Shown here: positions 37,469 through 49,606 of the stretch, piece by piece
Numbering within the stretch: position 1 is the first letter of the stretch
Layout: the number at the start of each line of letters is the position of its first letter
Assembly: GCF_026626335.1 (NCBI RefSeq)
Contig: NZ_JAPNTZ010000004.1
Span: 372,001 to 436,000, forward strand
Source of the DNA: Paractinoplanes pyxinae
Lineage (GTDB): Bacteria > Actinomycetota > Actinomycetes > Mycobacteriales > Micromonosporaceae
DNA length: 64,000 bases
Direction: 5' to 3'
Translations under genes and position numbers: made by a program
The notes under the pieces: model-generated
What the model was told of the DNA's origin: nothing
What the model saw: only the letters and a program-made list of their open reading frames with translations
Database searches by the model: none

Positions 37469-38113
37469 GGCCTCGTACGCGTAGACGACCAGCTGGGCGC
37501 GGTCGCGGGCGCCCAGCTTGATCATCGTGCGGCTGACGTGGGTCTTGGCGGTGGCCGGGCTGATCACCAGGCGGGCCGCGATCTCGTCGTTGGACAGGCC
37601 CTCGGCCACCAGCACCAGGACCTCACGCTCGCGGTCGGTCAGCTGGTCGAGGGTGGCCGGCGGGGTGGCTGCCGAGCGGGCGTGGGCGCCGCCGGCGAAC
37701 TCGCCGATCACACGCCGGGTGACGCCGGGGGAGAGCAGGCCGTCGCCCGCCGCGACCGCGCGCACGCCGCGGATCAGTTCGACCGGCTCGGTGTCTTTGA
37801 CCAGGAAGCCGGACGCGCCCAGCCGCAGCGCCTCGAACACGTACTCGTCGAGTTCGAAGGTCGTCAGGATGACCACCCGGGTGCCGGACAGTGACGGGTC
37901 GGCCGCGATGCGCCGGGTCGCCTCCAGGCCGTCGACGCCGGGCATGCGGATGTCCATCAGGACGACGTCCGGCTTGGTCTTCTGCGCCTGCGCGACCGCC
38001 TCGAGCCCGTCGCCCGCCTCGCCCACCACCTCGATGTCGGGTTCGGCGTTGAGCAGCGCCCGGAACCCGGCCCGCACGAGAAGCTGGTCGTCCGCCAGCA
38101 CCACCGAGATCAT
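37439..38113 (-). CDS. NarL-type response regulator
   Basis: A 224-residue two-component regulator. Receiver domain 1-120: acidic pocket in VVLADDQ, phospho-acceptor Asp in DVVLMDIRMPG and Lys in GFLVKDT. LuxR helix-turn-helix 150-210: LTDREREVLVLVAEG and NDEIAARLVISPATAKTHV. Its ATG overlaps the kinase stop as ATGA, so kinase and regulator are translated together. The last 10 codons fall inside the repeat array. The target is unknown; the downstream FNT gene is one candidate. Confidence 0.93.
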   Translation of the reverse strand: MISVVLADDQLLVRAGFRALLNAEPDIEVVGEAGDGLEAVAQAQKTKPDVVLMDIRMPGVDGLEATRRIAADPSLSGTRVVILTTFELDEYVFEALRLGASGFLVKDTEPVELIRGVRAVAAGDGLLSPGVTRRVIGEFAGGAHARSAATPPATLDQLTDREREVLVLVAEGLSNDEIAARLVISPATAKTHVSRTMIKLGARDRAQLVVYAYEAGLIRPGWLA

Positions 38114-39453
38114 TCCGCCACTCCTTCGCCGGCCGCCCGGCCGCCGTTGAGAACCGCGCCGCCGCCGGTCGAGACCCCGCCGCCGCCGGTCGAGACCGCT
38201 CCGCCGGCGGCCGGGGCGGCGCCGTCGCCGGTCGCGGGAAGCAGCACTGACACGAGAAAGCCGTCGGTCACCGGCCCCGCCTCGAGCGTGCCGCCCAAGC
38301 TTTGCGCGCGAGCTCGCATGCCGGCTATGCCGGTGCCGGGTGGGCCGCCCTCGGCCGGAGCGGGCGCGTTGACCGTGTCGTTGCGGACCGCCAGGTGCAG
38401 CGCCGTCGGCAGGTAGTCGACCGAGACCGCGGCCGTCGCGCCCTGACCGGCGTGGCGGCGGACGTTGGTCAGGGCCTCTTGGACGATGCGGTAGGCGGCC
38501 CGGTCGACCTCGGCCGGCAGCGGGCGCACCTCGCCGCTCACCTTGGTCTCGACCGGCAGGCCGGCGTTGGCGGTCAGCTCGTCGAGCCGGCTCAGGCCGA
38601 GCGCGGGCTGGCGGGGGGCCGCCTCGTCTTCCGTGCGCAGCGCGCCCAGCACCGAGCGCACCTCGCGCAGCGCCTCGGAGCTGGCCGTCTTGATCGCCGA
38701 CAGCGCCTCGCGGGCCTGTTCGGGCCGGCTGTCCATCAGGTGCAGGCCCACGCCGGCCTGCACGTTGATCAGCGACAGGTGGTGGCCGATCACGTCGTGC
38801 AGCTCGCGGGCTATGCGCAGCCTCTCCTCCGAGGCCTGCCGGCGCTGCTGTTCCTGCTCGGCCCGCTCGCGTTCGGCGCGTACCTTGACCATCTGGGCCA
38901 TCTGCTCGCCCTTGATCTTCGCGATGCCGCCGAGCAGGATCGCCGCGACCAGCGCGATGCCGAGCAGCAGCCCCTCGCGCAGCCCGGGGCGCACCTCGGG
39001 CCGCAGCCTGATGGGATCGGCGAAGACCCAGAAGACCGCGAGATAGGCCGCGTACGCCACCCCGGCGCAGATGAAGGCGACGGTGCGCCGTCCGCACGCG
39101 CCGAGCTGGAACAGCGCGACGATCGGCGCGACAGTCCAGAACCAGTGCGGTTCGGCCACCGTGGCGAAGCCGAACGAAGCGGCGGCCGCGATCGCGAACA
39201 CGGCCACCGGATAGCGCCGCCGCAGGAGCAGGGCGACGGGCCCGACCAGCAGCAACAGGTAGAGCAGGGGACGCATGGCGACCAGGACGTGCCCGTCGCC
39301 GGCCTGCTGCTTGGCTCCCAGCGCCTGGAACAACCCGGCCCCGATGGCAGCGCCGGCGCCCGGCCCACGGAACTGAGCCGGGACGGGTGGCCGGCCGTGG
39401 AAGCGGCCCGTCCGGTTCTCGCGCGCCCATGGCGGCGTCGGCGGCCCGTGCAT
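38110..39453 (-). CDS. NarX/DesK-type sensor histidine kinase
   Basis: A 447-residue membrane kinase of the HisKA_3 class. About five membrane helices are seen within residues 55-185, followed by a coiled stretch (AERERAEQEQQRRQASEERL) and the dimerisation box RIARELHDVIGHHLSL with the phospho-His. The ATPase domain has AYRIVQEALTNVRRHA and GTGIAGMRARAQSLGG. The C-terminus is a Gly/Ala/Ser-rich repetitive tail (VSTGGGG and VSTGGGA) of unknown role. The ATG at 39453 is chosen; a GTG seven codons upstream with a G-rich site is possible. Paired with the response regulator by an ATGA overlap. Confidence 0.92.
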   Translation of the reverse strand: MHGPPTPPWARENRTGRFHGRPPVPAQFRGPGAGAAIGAGLFQALGAKQQAGDGHVLVAMRPLLYLLLLVGPVALLLRRRYPVAVFAIAAAASFGFATVAEPHWFWTVAPIVALFQLGACGRRTVAFICAGVAYAAYLAVFWVFADPIRLRPEVRPGLREGLLLGIALVAAILLGGIAKIKGEQMAQMVKVRAERERAEQEQQRRQASEERLRIARELHDVIGHHLSLINVQAGVGLHLMDSRPEQAREALSAIKTASSEALREVRSVLGALRTEDEAAPRQPALGLSRLDELTANAGLPVETKVSGEVRPLPAEVDRAAYRIVQEALTNVRRHAGQGATAAVSVDYLPTALHLAVRNDTVNAPAPAEGGPPGTGIAGMRARAQSLGGTLEAGPVTDGFLVSVLLPATGDGAAPAAGGAVSTGGGGVSTGGGAVLNGGRAAGEGVAE

Positions 39454-39748
39454 GTGCCAGTTGCCTCTGCTCACGCCTGCGCCCCCCTCTCTGGTCGCAT
39501 CAGCCGGTCCCTCAGCGCGTCTGTGCACTGCCGAAGTTACGGCACCGGCGGAGGCGTGGGCATCGGAGCACGGATGGGTTTCCGGTACTCCCCGCGTCGT
39601 ACTCCGGGTCGACCGAGTGAGACGTGGGTCGTACGAGAAAGGACCGTGACCCACCCCGAGGCCGCCCGGAAGATGCTTCGCCGGGCCGACGCGACGCGCC
39701 GGCGAAAGGCCGACTCTGGGAAGCACGACGCCGACCGAGGAGATCCCG

Positions 39749-40249
39749 ATGCAACCCAACACCGCGAGCTGGACCAATGACAAGCGCCTCCGCACCTCGG
39801 ACAAGGAGCGCGAGCAGGTGGCCGAGATCCTGCGGGCCGCCATGGCCGAGGGCCGGCTCGACCTCACCGAGGGCGAGGAGCGCCTGGCCAAGGCGTACGC
39901 CGCCAAGTTCCGCGACGAGCTCGGCCCGCTCACCGCCGACCTGCCCAACGGCGGCCTGACCGCCCTCGCCAACACCCCCGAGGCCAAGATCGCGACACGC
40001 CGCAGCCTGCGCCGGCACGCCTGGATCATCGCCTCGATCGCCATGATCCTGACCGGGCTGTGGATCATCTCGGGGGCGCAGTTCTTCTGGCCCGCCATCC
40101 CGCTGACCTTCCTGCTCATCGGCCTGTTCAAGCACGCCCGGTACCGCCGCTGGCAGATGGAGTACAGCCTCGGGCACGGCGTGGCCCCGTGGAACGGCCC
40201 GGGCTGGGGCGGCCCGCAGCGATTCCACAGTGGACATCGAGGTTGTTGA
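39749..40249 (+). CDS. DUF1707 membrane protein
   Basis: A 166-residue protein with an N-terminal DUF1707 domain (RTSDKEREQVAEILRAAMAEGRLDL), a short conserved box found at the front of many actinobacterial membrane proteins and thought to be a protein-protein or regulatory module. Two membrane helices (about 90-132) and a Pro/Gly-rich basic tail (PWNGPGWGGPQRF) follow. GAGGAG lies 8 bases before the ATG. The 295 bases upstream hold only divergent promoter sequence with the kinase gene. Function is unknown; DUF1707 proteins often associate with cell-envelope genes. Confidence 0.85.
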   Translation: MQPNTASWTNDKRLRTSDKEREQVAEILRAAMAEGRLDLTEGEERLAKAYAAKFRDELGPLTADLPNGGLTALANTPEAKIATRRSLRRHAWIIASIAMILTGLWIISGAQFFWPAIPLTFLLIGLFKHARYRRWQMEYSLGHGVAPWNGPGWGGPQRFHSGHRGC

Positions 40250-40265
40250 TCAACCGGAGCTGACC

Positions 40266-40303
40266 TGAAACCCTCCTCGAACAGACGTACGGGGAGGGTT
40301 TCA
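40266..40303 (+). promoter_or_regulatory. Perfect hairpin covering the ribosome site of the next gene
   Basis: Arms TGAAACCCTCC (40266-40276) and GGAGGGTTTCA (40293-40303) form an 11-pair stem with a 16-base loop. The right arm contains GGGAGGG, the ribosome site of the gene starting at 40309. It may limit translation or terminate transcription from the DUF1707 gene; the arrangement fits an on/off RNA switch, not demonstrated. Confidence 0.6.
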
Positions 40304-40308
40304 CACCG

Positions 40309-41124
40309 ATGATGGGTCCGTCGCACGCTCTTTCGGGGGCAACCGCCTGGCTGGCCGGCACCTGGGCGCTGGACCACTTCGCCGGGTACGAGCAGTCGCC
40401 GCTCGCCGTGGCCGTCGGCACGCTGGTCTGCGCGGGCGGCGCGCTGCTGCCCGACCTGGACCTGTCGGGCAAGGTCACCCGCAATCAGGGCGGCGCCACC
40501 GTGGCCCGGACGTTCGGGGTGTTCTCGCTCTTCGTGGCCGAGGTGATCGAGAAGGTGTCGCTCGGCATCTACACGGCGACCCGGCTCAGCCGCGACCCGC
40601 GACGGACCAACGGCCACCGTACGTTCACCCACACCCTGCCCTTCGCGGCGCTCATCGGCTGGGGCACCACCTGGCTGGGCGGCCACTACGGCAAGTGGGC
40701 CATGCTCGGCATCGTCTTCTTCATGGCCGGTCTGGCGCTGCGCGGGCTGTTCGACAAGTGGGCCGAGCGGGCCGGCTGGGTCATCGTGACCGTCTGCTCG
40801 GCCGTGATCGCCTGGTTCACCGCGGCCAACCTGCCCGGCGACCGGGGCTACCCGATGCTGGGGTTCGCGGTGGCCGTGGGGTGCGTGGTGCACCTGTTCG
40901 GCGACATGATCACCTCGGCCGGCGTGCCCATCCTGTGGCCGGTGCCGACCGGTCGCCGGCTGTGGCGGATGGTCGGCGTGCCCAACGGCATGGCCATCCG
41001 GGTCGGCGGCAAGGTCGAGACGATCGTGCTGCGCACGGCCTTCGTGGTGATCTCCCTGCTCGCGATCGCCGGCATCTTCGCGCCCGGCCTGTTGCAGAAA
41101 TTCGAGCTGGACACCTTTTCCTGA
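40309..41124 (+). CDS. YdjM-family membrane-bound metal-dependent hydrolase
   Basis: A 271-residue membrane protein with seven or eight helices and the metal-binding motifs of the YdjM/LexA-regulated hydrolase family: MGPSHALSG at the N-terminus, LLPDLDLSG near residue 48, NGHRTFTHTLPF around 103 and VHLFGDMIT near 203. The family is annotated as metal-dependent hydrolases, though the substrate is unknown. A hairpin overlaps its ribosome site. Two adjacent ATGs; the first at 40309 is used. It lies between the DUF1707 gene and the orphan kinase. Confidence 0.87.
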   Translation: MMGPSHALSGATAWLAGTWALDHFAGYEQSPLAVAVGTLVCAGGALLPDLDLSGKVTRNQGGATVARTFGVFSLFVAEVIEKVSLGIYTATRLSRDPRRTNGHRTFTHTLPFAALIGWGTTWLGGHYGKWAMLGIVFFMAGLALRGLFDKWAERAGWVIVTVCSAVIAWFTAANLPGDRGYPMLGFAVAVGCVVHLFGDMITSAGVPILWPVPTGRRLWRMVGVPNGMAIRVGGKVETIVLRTAFVVISLLAIAGIFAPGLLQKFELDTFS

Positions 41125-41173
41125 GCACTCCGCATGCCTCAAGTGCGGCCCGGCCGGACCGATTACAGGCATC

Positions 41174-44137
41174 GTGCTGACTTCAACGGTTACGTCGCGG
41201 CGGGATGCCGGGCGCCTTCGTGCGCTGCGGGCCACCGGCCTGCTCGAGGCCGACCGGGTCGGCGCGCTCGACCGCCTGACCAAGCTCGCCGCCCGCACCC
41301 TGGCCGCGCCGACCGCGCTCGTCTCCCTGGTCGACGAGGACCGGCAGCGCTTCGCCAGCGCGTACGGCCTCTCCGGCGAGCTCGAGGAGACCCGCCAGAC
41401 CCCGCTGTCGCACTCGTACTGCAAGCACGTCGTCGAGGACCAGGCCCCGCTGGTCGTGGCCGACGCGCGGCTCGACGCCCGCCTGCACGACAGCCCGGCG
41501 ATCGGCGACTACGACGCCATCGCCTACGCCGGCATTCCGCTGCGCTCGCCCGACGGCCATGTGCTGGGTTCGTTCTGCGTGGTCGACTCGGTGCCCCGCG
41601 AGTGGAGCCACGACGACATCGCCATGCTGCGCGACCTGGCCGAGGCGGCCGAGTCCGAGGTGGCGCTGCGCCTGGCCCGGGCCGAGCAGGCCATCGCGGC
41701 GGCCCGGCTGGACGCCGTCCTCAACGCAACCCACGACGCTTACATCTCGACCGACCTCGACGGCGATGTGCTGAGCTGGAACGCCGCCGCCGAGCGCATG
41801 TTCGGCTACCGCGCCGACGAGGCCGTGGGCCGCAACGTGTCCGACCTGATCATCCCGGAGCGCTTCCGCGCCGACCACGTGGCCGGCCTGCGCCGCGTCC
41901 GGCTCGGCGGCGACTCCCAGCTGAACGGCCAGCACCTGCGCATCGCCGCCCTCACCAGCACCGGCCGCGAGTTCCCGGCCGAGATGACGCTGCAGGTGGT
42001 GACCGAGCCCGGCGGCACGGTCTGCCACGCCTTCGTGCACGACATCACCGGCCGCCTGGTCGCCACCGCGGAGATGGAGCAGCAGCGCAAGAAGCTCGAC
42101 GAGGAGCACGCCTTCCTCGAGGCCGTGCTGGACAGCGTCGACGTCGGCATCGCGGCCTGCGACAGCGAGGGCCGGCTGACCCTGCTCAACCGGGCCGCCC
42201 GCGAGGTGACCGGCCACGACCTGGCGCCCGACACCCCGATCGAGGAGTGGCTGAGCAACTACCAGGTCTTCCAGCCGGACGGCCGGGCCCTGGTCACCAG
42301 CATGCCGCTGACCCGCGCCTTCGCCGGCGAGATCGTCGAGGGTCAGCAGATGCTGGCCAAGACCGAGGACGCGTGGCGCCGGTTCGTCACCAACGGCCGG
42401 CCGATCGACACCGCCGACCACCGCCGGCTGGGCGCCGTCATCGCCTTCCACGACATCACCGAGGCCCACCGGGCCGAGGAGCTGCGCCGCGCCCGGCACG
42501 CCGTGGCCCAGGTGCTCTCCGACGCCACCAACGCCAAGGACGCCGGTATCGAGGCGGTGGCCGCCCTGACGAAGTCGCTGGGCTGGCTGTGCGGCGAGTA
42601 CTGGCAGGTCACCGAGGATCGCAAGACCATCGTGCGGCACAGCTCGCACACCACCGGCGACCGTGACCTGTCCGCCTTCACCGGCTCCTCCGGCGACGAG
42701 GCGCTGACCTTCGTGCTCGGCGAGGGCCTGCCCGGCCTGGTCTGGGCCCGCAACCGCGAGGTGTGGTGGGACACCAGCGCCATGCCGACCGACATGGTCG
42801 ACGAGGGCCGCGCGACGCTGCACGAAGTCGGCATCCGCCGGGCCGTCGGCGTACCGGTGCGCTCCGGCCGCCGTACGTTGGGCGTTCTCGCCTTCTACAC
42901 CGACCAGGACCTGCCCTTCGACACCGACACCGTGCAGATGCTGGACGCGGTGGCCGCGCACCTGGGCCGCTTCGTCGAGCGCCGCTGGGCCGAGGACATG
43001 TCGCTCGCCCTGGCCGACGCCCGCCGCAACTTCGACCGCATCGTCGCGCAGGTCAACGACTACGTCTGGACCGTCGAGGCGGTGGCCGGCGACGAGGCCC
43101 GGCTCGTCTACAGCAGCCCCAACGGCCGCGAGGTGTTCGGCCGCGAGGTGACCGTCGAGGCGCCGGCCATGCTGGAGGAGCGCGCCCACCCCGGCGACAT
43201 CGCGATCATCGAGGAGTTCAAGCGCAAGCTCACCGCGGGCGAGCACGCGGAGATGGAGTGCCGGGTCGTCGGGTTCGACGGGGTGGTTCGCTGGATCTGG
43301 ACGCGGGCCGCCGCGCGTACGGAGGGAAACCGGTTCTTCGTCGACGGCCTCTCGACCGACGTCACCGACCGGCACGCGCTCTCCGAGCAGCGCGAGCGCC
43401 TGCTCGAGCAGGAGCGCGAGCAGGTCGAGAAGCTGCGGCAGCTCGACCGGATGAAGGACGAGCTGTCGGCCGTGGTCATCCATGAGCTCCGCAACCCGGT
43501 CGGGGTCATCAAGGCGTACACGGAAGTGCTTCTCGACAGCCCGGCCCTGGACGGCGCCGAGCGCAAGCACGCCACCGTCGTCGACCGCACCACCCGGCAC
43601 CTGCAGGGGCTGGTCGACGACCTGCTCGACCTGGCCCGGCTGGACGCCGGCCACATCAGCATCGACCCGTGCCCGATGGCCGCCGACGGCCTGCTGCGCG
43701 ACGTGGTGGACGGCCAGCGGCCCAGCGCGGCGGCCAAGGAGCTGACGATCCACGCCTCGATCAAGCCGGACCTGGACGTGCACGCCGACGCCCAGCGCCT
43801 GCGCCAGGCCCTGGACAACCTGGTGTCGAACGCGGTCAAGTACACCCCCGCGGGCGGCTCGGTATCGGTGACCGCCGAGCGTGTGGCCGACGCCGTGGTC
43901 ATCACGGTCAGCGACACCGGCATCGGCATCCCCGCCGAGCAGTACCCGCACCTGTTCAGCCGCTTCTTCCGGGCCAGCAACGCCCAGAAGGCCGGCATCA
44001 AGGGCACGGGCCTGGGCCTGGCCGTCACCAAGGCGATCGCCGACGCCCACGGCGGCACGCTGACGGCGAAGCCCGCGGCCGGCGGCGGCACGGAGTTCTC
44101 GCTGACCCTGCCGGCCCCCGATCTCCACTCCCTGTAG
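41174..44137 (+). CDS. Large soluble sensor histidine kinase (GAF-PAS-PAS-GAF-PAS)
   Basis: A 987-residue cytoplasmic kinase. Order: GAF (about 20-165), PAS (175-295, DGDVLSWNAAAERMFGYRADEAVGR), PAS (310-430), GAF (445-610), a further PAS (620-735), HisKA with the phospho-His at 770 (VIHELRNPVGVI) and HATPase (about 860-980; DNLVSNAVKYT, DTGIGIP, GTGLGLAVTK). No membrane helix or signal peptide. The GTG start at 41174 follows a weak ribosome site. No response regulator is nearby, so it is an orphan kinase. Domains suggest small-molecule or redox sensing; ligands are unknown. Confidence 0.92.
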   Translation: MLTSTVTSRRDAGRLRALRATGLLEADRVGALDRLTKLAARTLAAPTALVSLVDEDRQRFASAYGLSGELEETRQTPLSHSYCKHVVEDQAPLVVADARLDARLHDSPAIGDYDAIAYAGIPLRSPDGHVLGSFCVVDSVPREWSHDDIAMLRDLAEAAESEVALRLARAEQAIAAARLDAVLNATHDAYISTDLDGDVLSWNAAAERMFGYRADEAVGRNVSDLIIPERFRADHVAGLRRVRLGGDSQLNGQHLRIAALTSTGREFPAEMTLQVVTEPGGTVCHAFVHDITGRLVATAEMEQQRKKLDEEHAFLEAVLDSVDVGIAACDSEGRLTLLNRAAREVTGHDLAPDTPIEEWLSNYQVFQPDGRALVTSMPLTRAFAGEIVEGQQMLAKTEDAWRRFVTNGRPIDTADHRRLGAVIAFHDITEAHRAEELRRARHAVAQVLSDATNAKDAGIEAVAALTKSLGWLCGEYWQVTEDRKTIVRHSSHTTGDRDLSAFTGSSGDEALTFVLGEGLPGLVWARNREVWWDTSAMPTDMVDEGRATLHEVGIRRAVGVPVRSGRRTLGVLAFYTDQDLPFDTDTVQMLDAVAAHLGRFVERRWAEDMSLALADARRNFDRIVAQVNDYVWTVEAVAGDEARLVYSSPNGREVFGREVTVEAPAMLEERAHPGDIAIIEEFKRKLTAGEHAEMECRVVGFDGVVRWIWTRAAARTEGNRFFVDGLSTDVTDRHALSEQRERLLEQEREQVEKLRQLDRMKDELSAVVIHELRNPVGVIKAYTEVLLDSPALDGAERKHATVVDRTTRHLQGLVDDLLDLARLDAGHISIDPCPMAADGLLRDVVDGQRPSAAAKELTIHASIKPDLDVHADAQRLRQALDNLVSNAVKYTPAGGSVSVTAERVADAVVITVSDTGIGIPAEQYPHLFSRFFRASNAQKAGIKGTGLGLAVTKAIADAHGGTLTAKPAAGGGTEFSLTLPAPDLHSL

Positions 44138-44176
44138 CCATCAGCTGACCTGCTGTTCTCGTGCACAATCAAGGGC

Positions 44177-46783
<2,607 letters not shown>

Positions 46784-46878
46784 CAGTTTCTGCGGAAGTG
46801 TGCCCGTAGGGCTCGACGTTCTTAGTGGCTGGTTAAGTGGCTTCTTCCGAGGGCGGCCACGCCGTTAGCGTCGGCGGC

Positions 46879-48087
46879 ATGTCAGCACGCAAGCGTCTCG
46901 CCGTTGTCGTCTCCAGTGTGGTTGTCGCCGGGCTGGGGGTTCTCGGCATCAGTAACGCCTTCGCGGCCACGGCCGGGCCGATCAACGGGCCCGGCGGCCG
47001 CTGCGTCGATGTGGCCGGGGCCAACTCGGCCAACGGCACGGCCGTGCAGCTGTACGCCTGCAACGGCACGGGTGCGCAGAGCTGGACGATCGACGGGGCG
47101 AGCGTCAAGGCGCTGGGAAAGTGCCTCGACGTGGCGGCGGCCTCGCGGGCCGACGGGGCGCGGGTGCAGATCTACGACTGCAACGGGACCGGCGCGCAGC
47201 AGTGGACGTCGTCGGGCGGGCGTCTGGTCAACACCGGCTCGGGCAAGTGCCTCGACGCCGACGGCACCCGGCTGCAGCTCTGGACGTGCACCGGCCACGC
47301 GAACCAGACCTTCGGGGTGACTGACACGCCGCCGGCCACCGTGCCCCCGGCTCCGGCCGCGGCCAAGAAGGGCGTGAGCACCTGGCAGTTCCCGGGGCTG
47401 ACGGGCGCGGTCAAGGATGTCGGGGCCAACTGGTACTACAACTGGGGCACCAACAACGACAGCATGCCGGCCGACGCCGAATTCGTCCCGATGATCTGGG
47501 ACGAGAACGTGGTCACCGCGGCCAACCTGGCCAAGGTGAAGGCCGAGGGCAGCACGCTGCTCGGCTTCAACGAGCCCGACCTGGCCGGCCAGGCCGAGAT
47601 GACCGTCGAGCAGGCCCTCGACCTGTGGCCCCAGCTGCAGGCGACCGGCATGCGGCTCGGCAGCCCGGCCGTGGCCTTCGGCGGCAACACCCCGGGCGGC
47701 TGGCTCGACCGGTTCATGACCGGCGCCAGGCAGCGCGGCCTGCGGGTCGACTTCATCACCCTGCACTGGTACGGCTCGGACTTCAGCTCGGCCGCGGCCG
47801 GGCAGTTCATGGGCTACGTCAAGGCGGTGCACGACCGCTACGGCCTGCCGATCTGGGTCACCGAGTACGGCCTGATGAACTTCACCGGCACCCCCAAGTT
47901 CCCGAACACGGCCCAGATCACCGCCTTCATCACCGAGTCGACCCGGCAGCTGCAGGCCGCCCCGTACGTCGAGCGGTACGCCTGGTTCTCCCTGCCCGCC
48001 GTGGGCGACTCGGTCGACTACGGCCTCTACCGCGACGCCACCACGCCCACCGCGGCCGGCCAGGCCTACCGGGCCGCGGGTCGCTGA
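46879..48087 (+). CDS. Secreted GH128-like glucanase with ricin-B-type sugar-binding domain
   Basis: A 402-residue exported enzyme. Signal peptide about 1-30 (ARKRLAVVVSSVVVAGLGVLG). Residues 33-150 are a ricin-B/CBM13 lectin with blades GRCVDVAG, GKCLDVAA and GKCLDADG, each followed by Q-containing motifs. After a Pro/Ala linker, the catalytic domain (about 160-400) begins GVSTWQFP and has the acid/base Glu in LLGFNEPD (about 230) and the nucleophile Glu in IWVTEYGLM (about 328), the GH128 pattern of endo-beta-1,3-glucanases. The ATG at 46879 is chosen over a longer frame; its ribosome site is weak. It probably digests fungal or algal glucan outside the cell. Confidence 0.85.
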   Translation: MSARKRLAVVVSSVVVAGLGVLGISNAFAATAGPINGPGGRCVDVAGANSANGTAVQLYACNGTGAQSWTIDGASVKALGKCLDVAAASRADGARVQIYDCNGTGAQQWTSSGGRLVNTGSGKCLDADGTRLQLWTCTGHANQTFGVTDTPPATVPPAPAAAKKGVSTWQFPGLTGAVKDVGANWYYNWGTNNDSMPADAEFVPMIWDENVVTAANLAKVKAEGSTLLGFNEPDLAGQAEMTVEQALDLWPQLQATGMRLGSPAVAFGGNTPGGWLDRFMTGARQRGLRVDFITLHWYGSDFSSAAAGQFMGYVKAVHDRYGLPIWVTEYGLMNFTGTPKFPNTAQITAFITESTRQLQAAPYVERYAWFSLPAVGDSVDYGLYRDATTPTAAGQAYRAAGR

Positions 48088-48124
48088 CCGGACCGTCGCG
48101 CTCAAGGCGGGCCGCGGGCGGCCG

Positions 48125-49531
48125 ATGTTGAAGGATGTGCCGCCTGCCCTGCTCACGTACGTCGTCGTGGCTCTTGTGGCAGTAGCGGCGTTCCCGCTGG
48201 CGCCGGACGGGGTGCGGCCGCTGCTGTACTTCCTGATCGGGTCGTCCTCGCTGCTGCCGGCCGCCTTCGCGCTGCGCCGGCGGGAGGGGCCGGTGCGGCT
48301 GATCTTCGCGGGGCTGGCCGTGATCAACGCCGGCGGGCTGTGGGCGGCGGCGCAGCTGGCCTTCACCGGGAACCGGAACCAGGCGTCGCTGGCCTTCATC
48401 GTCGCCGGGCACCTGTTGCTGCTGGTCGCGGCGCTCTGGATCGTGCTCCGGCGCGGCCGCGGCGACGTGGGCGGCATCCTCGACGCGGTGGTGATGGCCG
48501 TCGGCTTGGCCTCGCTGCTCTGGGCCGTGCTGCTGCCGCCCCGGCCGGACACGGTTTCCGCGGGCACCCGGGCCGGGATGCTCGTGCTGGTGTTGTGCCT
48601 GGCCGGGATGCTGGGCGCGCTGTTCCGGGTCGAACGGGCCGCGCGGGAATCGCTGCTGGCCCTGCGCGCCTTTCTCGTCGTGCTGCCGCTCGCGCTGGTC
48701 GGCATCGTCAGCCTGACCTTCGCGGCGACTGACGACCCGCTGCTGCGGCCGGGCTGGATCGACGCGTTGTTCCTGGCCGGCTACGTGGTGGCCGGGGCCG
48801 GGGTGGCCGACCCCTCGATGGTGCGGTTGCTGCGACCCGGTCCGGCGCCGGTCGACCGGCTCGGCCCGCGGCGGCTGGCCTTCCTGGGTGGCGCGCTGGC
48901 GCTCAACCCGGTGGTGGCCGGGGTGCAGCAGCTGGCCGGGCGGCCGGTCGACGCGGTGCTGCTCGCGCTGGGCACGGCCGTGGTGGTGCCGCTGGTGATG
49001 GTGCGGATCGGGCGGCTGGCGGCGCAACGGTCCCGGGCCGAGGCGGCGCTGGCCCACGAGGCCACCCACGATCCGCTGACCGGGCTGGCCAATCGCAAGC
49101 GGTTCCTGGCCGTGCTCGACGCGGAACTGGCCGCCGGTTCGGCGCCGCTCATCTTCTTCTGCGACCTCAACGGCTTCAAGGCGGTCAACGACAAGCTCGG
49201 CCATCTGGCCGGGGACGAGCTGCTGCGACTGGTGGCCGATCGGCTTTCGGCCTGCGTGCGTACGAGCGACACGCTCGCCCGGTACGGCGGGGACGAGTTC
49301 GTCGTGTTGTGTCCCGCGACCGACGGCGAAGGCCTGGTGCCGCGGATCGAGGCGGCGTTCGAGACGCCGTTCGTGGTGGCCGGCGAGACCGCCGACGTCG
49401 GGCTCAGCATCGGGGCGGTGCGGGCCGAGCCGGGCGCGGACGCCGTCACGGTGCTGCGCCGGGCCGACGCCGCCATGTACGCGGCCAAGGCAGCCGATCG
49501 CGGGCAGCGGGTCAGGACGTACGCGGCCTGA
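48125..49531 (+). CDS. Membrane diguanylate cyclase
   Basis: A 468-residue protein with nine or ten hydrophobic segments covering residues 10-300, then a GGDEF domain (about 310-465) with the intact active motif YGGDEFVV (about 386) and a family start HDPLTGLANRKRFL. It should make c-di-GMP. There is no I-site RxxD clearly placed before the GGDEF, which would weaken product inhibition; the region has ACVRTSD, so this is uncertain. It is one of two c-di-GMP proteins in the window. The N-terminal membrane part is of the MASE-like kind and may sense an unknown signal. Confidence 0.9.
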   Translation: MLKDVPPALLTYVVVALVAVAAFPLAPDGVRPLLYFLIGSSSLLPAAFALRRREGPVRLIFAGLAVINAGGLWAAAQLAFTGNRNQASLAFIVAGHLLLLVAALWIVLRRGRGDVGGILDAVVMAVGLASLLWAVLLPPRPDTVSAGTRAGMLVLVLCLAGMLGALFRVERAARESLLALRAFLVVLPLALVGIVSLTFAATDDPLLRPGWIDALFLAGYVVAGAGVADPSMVRLLRPGPAPVDRLGPRRLAFLGGALALNPVVAGVQQLAGRPVDAVLLALGTAVVVPLVMVRIGRLAAQRSRAEAALAHEATHDPLTGLANRKRFLAVLDAELAAGSAPLIFFCDLNGFKAVNDKLGHLAGDELLRLVADRLSACVRTSDTLARYGGDEFVVLCPATDGEGLVPRIEAAFETPFVVAGETADVGLSIGAVRAEPGADAVTVLRRADAAMYAAKAADRGQRVRTYAA

Positions 49532-49606
49532 GGATTAGCTTTCCGCCGTCGCGGGTACACAAAGGACACCAGCGAACGACCATCCGACGGGGAAAGGAAA
49601 CTTCCG

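Noticed and set aside
38110..41424. Reading the histidine kinase ORF as one 1104-residue protein
   Set aside because: The upstream two-thirds is antisense to the DUF1707 and YdjM-like genes; only the part after the ATG at 39453 looks like a kinase.
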